A stretch of DNA of 8,677 bases from Avisuccinivibrio_A sp964651505. Its GTDB lineage: Bacteria > Pseudomonadota > Gammaproteobacteria > Enterobacterales > Succinivibrionaceae. This document shows, piece after piece, positions 4,912 to 8,677 of the stretch. A program made the translations under genes and the position numbers. The DNA lies in the NCBI GenBank assembly GCA_964651505.1, contig CAZYXT010000101.1, positions 1 to 8,677 of the forward strand. Direction: 5' to 3'. Below the pieces are notes generated by a model. It made no database searches. It worked only from the letters and a program-made list of their open reading frames with translations, and had not been told where the DNA came from. Positions within the stretch are counted from its first letter, which is position 1. Each line of letters begins with the position of its first letter.

Positions 4912-6180
4912 ATGAATTTTGAAACCAAATGCCTGCACGCAGGTTACGCGCCCAAAAACGGGGAGCCGCGCGTGCTGCCCATCGCCCAAAGCACCACTTT
5001 TACCTACGAGTCCACTGAGCAGGTAGCCAAGCTCTTTGACTTAGAAGAGAGCGGCTTTTTTTACTCGCGCCTGGGCAACCCCACCGTCGATGCGGTGGAG
5101 CAGAAGATTGCCGCGCTTGAAGGCGGCGTCGGGGCCATGTGCACCTCCTCGGGACAGGCTGCCTCTTTTATTTCCTTGCTGACTATTTGCAAGGCAGGAG
5201 ATCACGTGATCTCCGCTGCCAGCATCTACGGGGGCACGGTCAATCTGTTTGCCGTGACATTAAAGCGCATCGGCATCGAAGTCACCTTTGTGGACGATAG
5301 GGCATCCGATGAAGAGATCGTATCGCAGATCCGTCCCAACACCAAGGCCATTTTTGGGGAGACCATTGCCAATCCTTCCATGCAGATCTTCGATATTGAA
5401 AGATTTGCCAGGATTGCCCATGCTCACGGATTGCCTTTGATTGTGGACAATACCTTTGCCACCCCTTATTTGTGCCGTCCCATCGAATTTGGTGCCGACA
5501 TCGTCATGCACTCGACCACCAAATACATCGACGGCCATGCCCTGACCGTGGGCGGCGTGATTGTCGACAGCGGCAAATTTGACTGGGCCGCAAGCCCCCG
5601 CTTCAAAGAATTTGTCGAGCCTGACGAGTCCTATCACGGCCTTGTCTACACCAAAGCCTTCGGCAAAATGGCCTATATCGTCAAAGCCCGCGTGCAGATG
5701 ATGCGCGATCTTGGCTGCACCCCGAGCCCCCAATCGGCTTTTTACATTAACTTGGGTCTTGAGACCCTGCCTTTGCGCATGGAGCGCTATTGTGACAATG
5801 CCCTTAAGATTGCTTCTTTCTTAAAAGAGCAGCCCAAGGTTGCAGATGTGCGCTACCCCGGGCTCCCTGACAGTCCTTATTATGCGTTGGCCCAAAAATA
5901 CCTCCCCCGCGGCGCTTCGGGCGTGATCTCCTTTGAGCTTAAGGGCGGGCGCGAGGCAGGCGCCAAGTTTATTGACAGCCTCAAGCTGTGCTCCTTGCAG
6001 GTGCACGTGGCCGATATCAGAACCTGTGTGCTGCACCCTGCCACAACCACCCACCGTCAGCTGACCGACGAGCAGCTGGCAGCAGCGGGCATTCCCGTCG
6101 GCCTGGTGCGCTTCTCGGCAGGTCTTGAGCATGTCGAAGATATCAAAGCCGACATTGCTCAGGCTTTGGCACAGCTGTAA
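4912..6180 (+). CDS. metY: O-acetylhomoserine aminocarboxypropyltransferase (O-acetylhomoserine sulfhydrylase)
   Basis: This 422-residue cytosolic PLP enzyme of the Cys/Met metabolism family should make homocysteine directly from O-acetylhomoserine and sulfide in methionine synthesis. Visible motifs are the N-terminal ETKCLHAGY (4-12), YSRLGNPT (51-58), the PLP ring-stacking region SIYGGTVNLF (104-113), the cofactor aspartate in VDNTFATPYLCRP (178-190, D179), the Schiff-base lysine K204 in HSTTKYIDGH, and LHPATTTHRQL (374-384) followed by VRFSAGLEHVEDI (399-411), whose Arg400 holds the substrate carboxylate. The length is typical of MetY (about 420-430) and exceeds that of the shorter MetB/MetZ/MetC members, and the insert around 225-260 is MetY-like. 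A modest AAGAG precedes the ATG by 7 bases. The gene is transcribed divergently from the binding-protein gene and ends at a strong hairpin, so it is probably monocistronic. Substrate preference (acetyl versus succinyl homoserine) cannot be proven here. Confidence 0.93.
   Translation: MNFETKCLHAGYAPKNGEPRVLPIAQSTTFTYESTEQVAKLFDLEESGFFYSRLGNPTVDAVEQKIAALEGGVGAMCTSSGQAASFISLLTICKAGDHVISAASIYGGTVNLFAVTLKRIGIEVTFVDDRASDEEIVSQIRPNTKAIFGETIANPSMQIFDIERFARIAHAHGLPLIVDNTFATPYLCRPIEFGADIVMHSTTKYIDGHALTVGGVIVDSGKFDWAASPRFKEFVEPDESYHGLVYTKAFGKMAYIVKARVQMMRDLGCTPSPQSAFYINLGLETLPLRMERYCDNALKIASFLKEQPKVADVRYPGLPDSPYYALAQKYLPRGASGVISFELKGGREAGAKFIDSLKLCSLQVHVADIRTCVLHPATTTHRQLTDEQLAAAGIPVGLVRFSAGLEHVEDIKADIAQALAQL
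5197..5214. repeat. Perfect 18-bp palindrome inside metY
   Basis: GGAGATCACGTGATCTCC is its own reverse complement and encodes part of KAGDHVIS. A perfect 18-bp palindrome is expected by chance about 0.03 times in a window of this size, so it is worth noting. It may still simply reflect the encoded motif. Confidence 0.5.
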
Positions 6181-6202
6181 CCTAATTCACGTCAAAGTTT
6201 TT

Positions 6203-6232
6203 CAGGCCCCCTTTGGGGGCCTGTTTGATCTT
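6203..6232 (+). terminator. Intrinsic terminator of metY
   Basis: CAGGCCCCC (6203-6211) pairs perfectly over 9 bp with GGGGGCCTG (6215-6223) around a TTT loop, 22 bases after the metY stop. It is followed by a short T-rich tail (TTTGATCTT). The tail is imperfect but the stem is very strong. Confidence 0.75.
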
Positions 6233-7303
6233 GGGTATCTAAAAACCCATCGCCTGCGCCGTGTTTGGCGCCTGTCTTTCTTGGGCCGTGTTTTTTCAGC
6301 CCGCGCTTAAAGATGCCTGCCGCTTCTCTTTTTTAAAAGCTAGATTGAGCCTTCGCCGCCCCCCGGGGGATTTTGCGGCTCTTCACGTTCATTTTCGACA
6401 AACTTTGATTTTTTGCACACTCGAGCCAATCCTGCTTTTGCACGCCTTGGCCAAAAAGCGCGCAGCAAGGTCTTTTGGCTCTTGGGTCAATAATGCGGCA
6501 GGGCGCGACTGCTATCAGGCTTAGGTTGCAACAAGGCGGCACAAGCATCAAAGGCCTGATGGCTTTACCCCGTGGTTTGGTTTGCTCTAAAGGTTTTTTT
6601 AAGGCGCGCTGTGACTAACAGAGGCTTTTTCCGAGGCTGCGTCCTCTTTGGCAGGGCTTTTTTCTTGACAAAAGCTTAAGGGGCCGCAGCTTGCTTTGGC
6701 CGCCTGCGCTTAAGGCAAGGTTTCAGGCAGGATCTTGCTTGGCACGGTGTGCCTTGAGCCTTGCCCCCTCACTTATCAAGAAGATCCCGGGCCTTTGCAG
6801 GGGGCTTGACAATCTTTTTTGGCAGGGAGATCAATATTTTTGTGGAAAACTTTGAAAAATTGTGACCTGTCTCGTTCAGTTAGCTTTAAAAAATGCCGTT
6901 TAACATAAACGAAAGATGTTGGTTTTCCCAATGATCCAAACATGGCAGCATCTTTGAAAATTTCAATTGGGAATGTTTGTGCTCTTGACAGGGCGGCAGG
7001 GGGAGCAAAGCCTCCCGGGCTCGTTTTGGCACTCTTTTTTGGCACTGCGGCACTTTTGCTTGTTCTGGCTGCAGGCTTGGGAGGAGGGTCAAGATCGCGG
7101 TGCATGAGACTTTTTCTTGATTGGCGCAGCTTGATGGCGATAAATCGCCTTGTGCCCGATGAAGATGCTCATCAGACATTGCAAAGCTTAAAATGCCGGC
7201 AACGAAACTGACCGGTGGTATTGTGGAAAGCCTTTAAAGCTCATCTAGATAACACCGCGCAGCAGAACGCATAATAATAATAACAAGCAAGGAAGAGAAG
7301 ACG
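6233..7303. other. Long intergenic stretch without a supportable gene
   Basis: About 1.07 kb has only short frames without ribosome-binding sites. Features noted are hairpins GCGCC/GGCGC (6256-6271), GGCAC/GTGCC (6741-6753) and GGCGAT/ATCGCC (7136-7149); an AAAGATG/CATCTTT inverted repeat around 6911-6957; two TTTTGGCACT copies in 13-base tandem (7024-7033, 7037-7046); and three isolated TTGACA hexamers (6665, 6806, 6985) with no matching -10. A triplet run of ATA (7271-7283) precedes the downstream gene. The stretch may be decayed coding DNA or hold unrecognised small RNAs. Confidence 0.6.
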
Positions 7304-8650
7304 GTGTTGGAACGCACGCAGATGGCCCGATTGCTAAGCTGGAAGGCTCAGGCCGGGCACAAACCCCTGTATGTCGACGGCATTAAAGGCTGCGGCAAAT
7401 CTTTTTTGGTCAAAGAGTTTGGCACGCGCAGTTACGAGCATTGCGTGATGCTTAGTTTCAAATTAAGCCGCCTTGCAGGCATGTTCAAAAAATCCCAATC
7501 TTTTGAAGAGCTCTTGCGCAATTTAAATTACATCACGGGATCCAAAATCGTCAAAGAAGACACCGTGCTCATCTTCGATGACGTCGATCTGTGCCCTTAT
7601 GCCTTGGATCTGTGGAACTCCTTGGCAAAAGAGGCAAGCGGCTATGATGCAATCTTCATCGGATCATTGCTGCCCTATGAGTTTGATGCCGCGGTGCTTG
7701 ATAACTTTGAGCGCATCACCGTCGTGCCTCTGACCTTCGATGAGTTTTTAAAGGCCTCAGACAAAGATTATCTGCTCGAGTTTAAGAGCTCTTTGAGCCT
7801 GCACAGCGTGCCCGAGCAGGGCTATTTGGATCTCATCAAAGAAGAGCTCAAATCCTACCTTATCATCGGGGGACTGCCCGAGGCGGTCAACCTGTGGAAC
7901 AAGAGCTTTGTCATCGGCGATATCTTGCAGATGCAAAGGAGCACCCTCTGGACGGTCAAAGATCAGCTGTTGCGCGCTGCAGGACGCAAGATGGCAGGCA
8001 AGAGCAATGAGCTGTGGGAGGTGATCCCCAAAGAGCTCAAGCATGACCACAAGAAGTTCTACTTCACCCACATCAAGGCGCAGGCCCGTCTGCGCGAGTA
8101 CGAAAAATCATTGGACTTTATCTTGCGCTCGGGGCTGTTCTCGGTGCTGCCGCGCTGCAAGAGCACCACGGGCCATGATGATTTGAAATCCGATGCGGCC
8201 TCTTTTAAGGTCTATGGCGAGGACATCGGGCTCATCTTCACCCTGATGAACACCGATCCTGCCTGCTTTGCCGCAGGAGATATGCTCTTTGAGCTTGATT
8301 TTGGGGCTTTGTTCGAGAACTTGGCTTACCTTGAGTTAAAGAAGGCCCTGCCTGACTTTAAGTTAAGTTATTGGTCCGAGCTCAATCCCTTTCGCGAAGT
8401 GCAGTTTGTGGCGCAAAACGAAGAGTACATCCTGCCCATATTGCTGTGCAGCTCTGATCTTAAGGTGCGCTCTTTGCGCAAGTTCTACGGGTACTACCAA
8501 GATCGCTGTTTGCTCATGATCTGCGTGAACACCAACCGCTTAAGCTTTGAAGAGGGGATCTTGTATATCCCCGTCTATCTTATCGCCGACATCAAGCGCT
8601 ATATCGACGAGGCCTTGAGCATCATGGGGAACAAACAGGCGGCAGCCTGA
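7304..8650 (+). CDS. ATP-binding protein of the AAA_14/DUF4143 family
   Basis: This 448-residue protein belongs to a widespread accessory family with no settled function. An N-terminal P-loop ATPase carries Walker A GIKGCGKS (26-33) and a Walker-B-like VLIFDDVD (88-95), where the usual DE is DD. A sensor-like FIGSLL (118-123) and the family motif VPLTFDEFL (141-149) follow. The DUF4143 part shows YLIIGGLPEAV (185-195), VIPKELKHDHKKFYFTHIK (240-258), ARLREYEKSLDFILRSGLFSVL (261-282) and FKVYGEDIGLI (301-311). In the C-terminal nuclease-like fold the usual EVDF...PIEVK is EVQF (365-368) and PILLC (378-382), so the acidic and lysine residues are gone. Start: GTG at 7304, preceded by AAGGAAGAG at 7289-7297; an in-frame ATG at 7322 is the alternative. 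It stands alone here, with no partner gene nearby. Confidence 0.85.
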   Translation: MLERTQMARLLSWKAQAGHKPLYVDGIKGCGKSFLVKEFGTRSYEHCVMLSFKLSRLAGMFKKSQSFEELLRNLNYITGSKIVKEDTVLIFDDVDLCPYALDLWNSLAKEASGYDAIFIGSLLPYEFDAAVLDNFERITVVPLTFDEFLKASDKDYLLEFKSSLSLHSVPEQGYLDLIKEELKSYLIIGGLPEAVNLWNKSFVIGDILQMQRSTLWTVKDQLLRAAGRKMAGKSNELWEVIPKELKHDHKKFYFTHIKAQARLREYEKSLDFILRSGLFSVLPRCKSTTGHDDLKSDAASFKVYGEDIGLIFTLMNTDPACFAAGDMLFELDFGALFENLAYLELKKALPDFKLSYWSELNPFREVQFVAQNEEYILPILLCSSDLKVRSLRKFYGYYQDRCLLMICVNTNRLSFEEGILYIPVYLIADIKRYIDEALSIMGNKQAAA

Positions 8651-8677
8651 GGTCAAGGCCCCCTAGGATTATTTGAA
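8651..8677. other. Short right-edge sequence after the DUF4143 gene
   Basis: Twenty-seven bases follow the TGA stop. They contain GGCCCCCTAGG but no complete hairpin/T-tract, so transcription may continue past the window or a terminator may lie just outside it. Confidence 0.4.

Noticed and set aside
5260..5733. 157-residue minus-strand frame inside metY
   Set aside because: Pure antisense shadow; His/Gly/Asp-rich with no motifs, while the plus frame is an unmistakable PLP enzyme.
6776..7105. 109-residue minus-strand frame in the second intergenic stretch
   Set aside because: No ribosome-binding site, Pro/Lys/Ser-rich without motifs, and it overlaps competing frames on both strands.
6942..7211. 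89-residue plus-strand frame with one hydrophobic segment (GLVLALFFGTAALLLVLAAG)
   Set aside because: It could be a small membrane protein, but no Shine-Dalgarno sequence precedes the ATG and the hydrophobic part arises from the TTTTGGCACT tandem repeat. The C-terminal part looks random.
6839..7227. TGTGGAAAA/TGTGGAAAG elements resembling DnaA boxes
   Set aside because: Only two mismatched copies far apart, no AT-rich unwinding region and no replication gene nearby, so no origin is supported.
7757..8071. 104-residue minus-strand frame inside the DUF4143 gene
   Set aside because: Antisense shadow of a gene with continuous family motifs on the plus strand.

Overview
The window looks like a chromosomal segment of a Gram-negative proteobacterium. 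It has a Sec-exported periplasmic amino-acid-binding protein, a homoserine-sulfhydrylation enzyme, an SXT/TOL-type conjugative coupling protein and a near-perfect CRP-type operator. I tentatively guess an anaerobic gut or rumen gammaproteobacterium such as a Succinivibrionaceae relative. That guess rests on overall protein style only, and nothing here identifies the species.

Layout. Bases 1-137 hold a small hairpin/T-tract at the left edge and GC-rich imperfect repeats. Bases 138-2831 (minus) encode a large TraD-type type IV coupling ATPase with an unusual disordered, basic insertion. A possible 60-residue ORF (2825-3007, minus) overlaps its start. Bases 3008-3812 form an 800-base stretch without a convincing gene. 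It is rich in symmetrical DNA: a TTTTGAAG hairpin, a 12-bp inverted repeat, a 12-bp GC palindrome, a CRP-like site and a cluster of TTTGAAG repeats. Bases 3813-4568 (minus) encode a periplasmic polar-amino-acid-binding protein with no permease or ATPase gene beside it. A 343-base divergent intergenic region separates it from metY (4912-6180, plus), an O-acetylhomoserine aminocarboxypropyltransferase that ends at a strong hairpin. Bases 6233-7303 are a second long stretch with no supportable gene. Bases 7304-8650 (plus) encode an AAA/DUF4143 ATPase whose C-terminal nuclease-like motif has lost its signature residues.

How the pieces relate. Only the binding-protein/metY pair suggests a functional link. 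The two genes are divergent, and the intergenic region carries three copies of TACAATG(G/C)C, one at each putative -10 element and one at the metY start codon. Shared control by an unidentified regulator is possible. TraD and the DUF4143 ATPase are typical accessory genes and hint at mobile-element cargo or remnants, but no integrase, relaxase, IS or attachment site is visible. I did not find a clear new multi-gene system. The best leads are the modified TraD, the motif-degenerate DUF4143 protein, and the dense symmetrical DNA in the two large intergenic regions.
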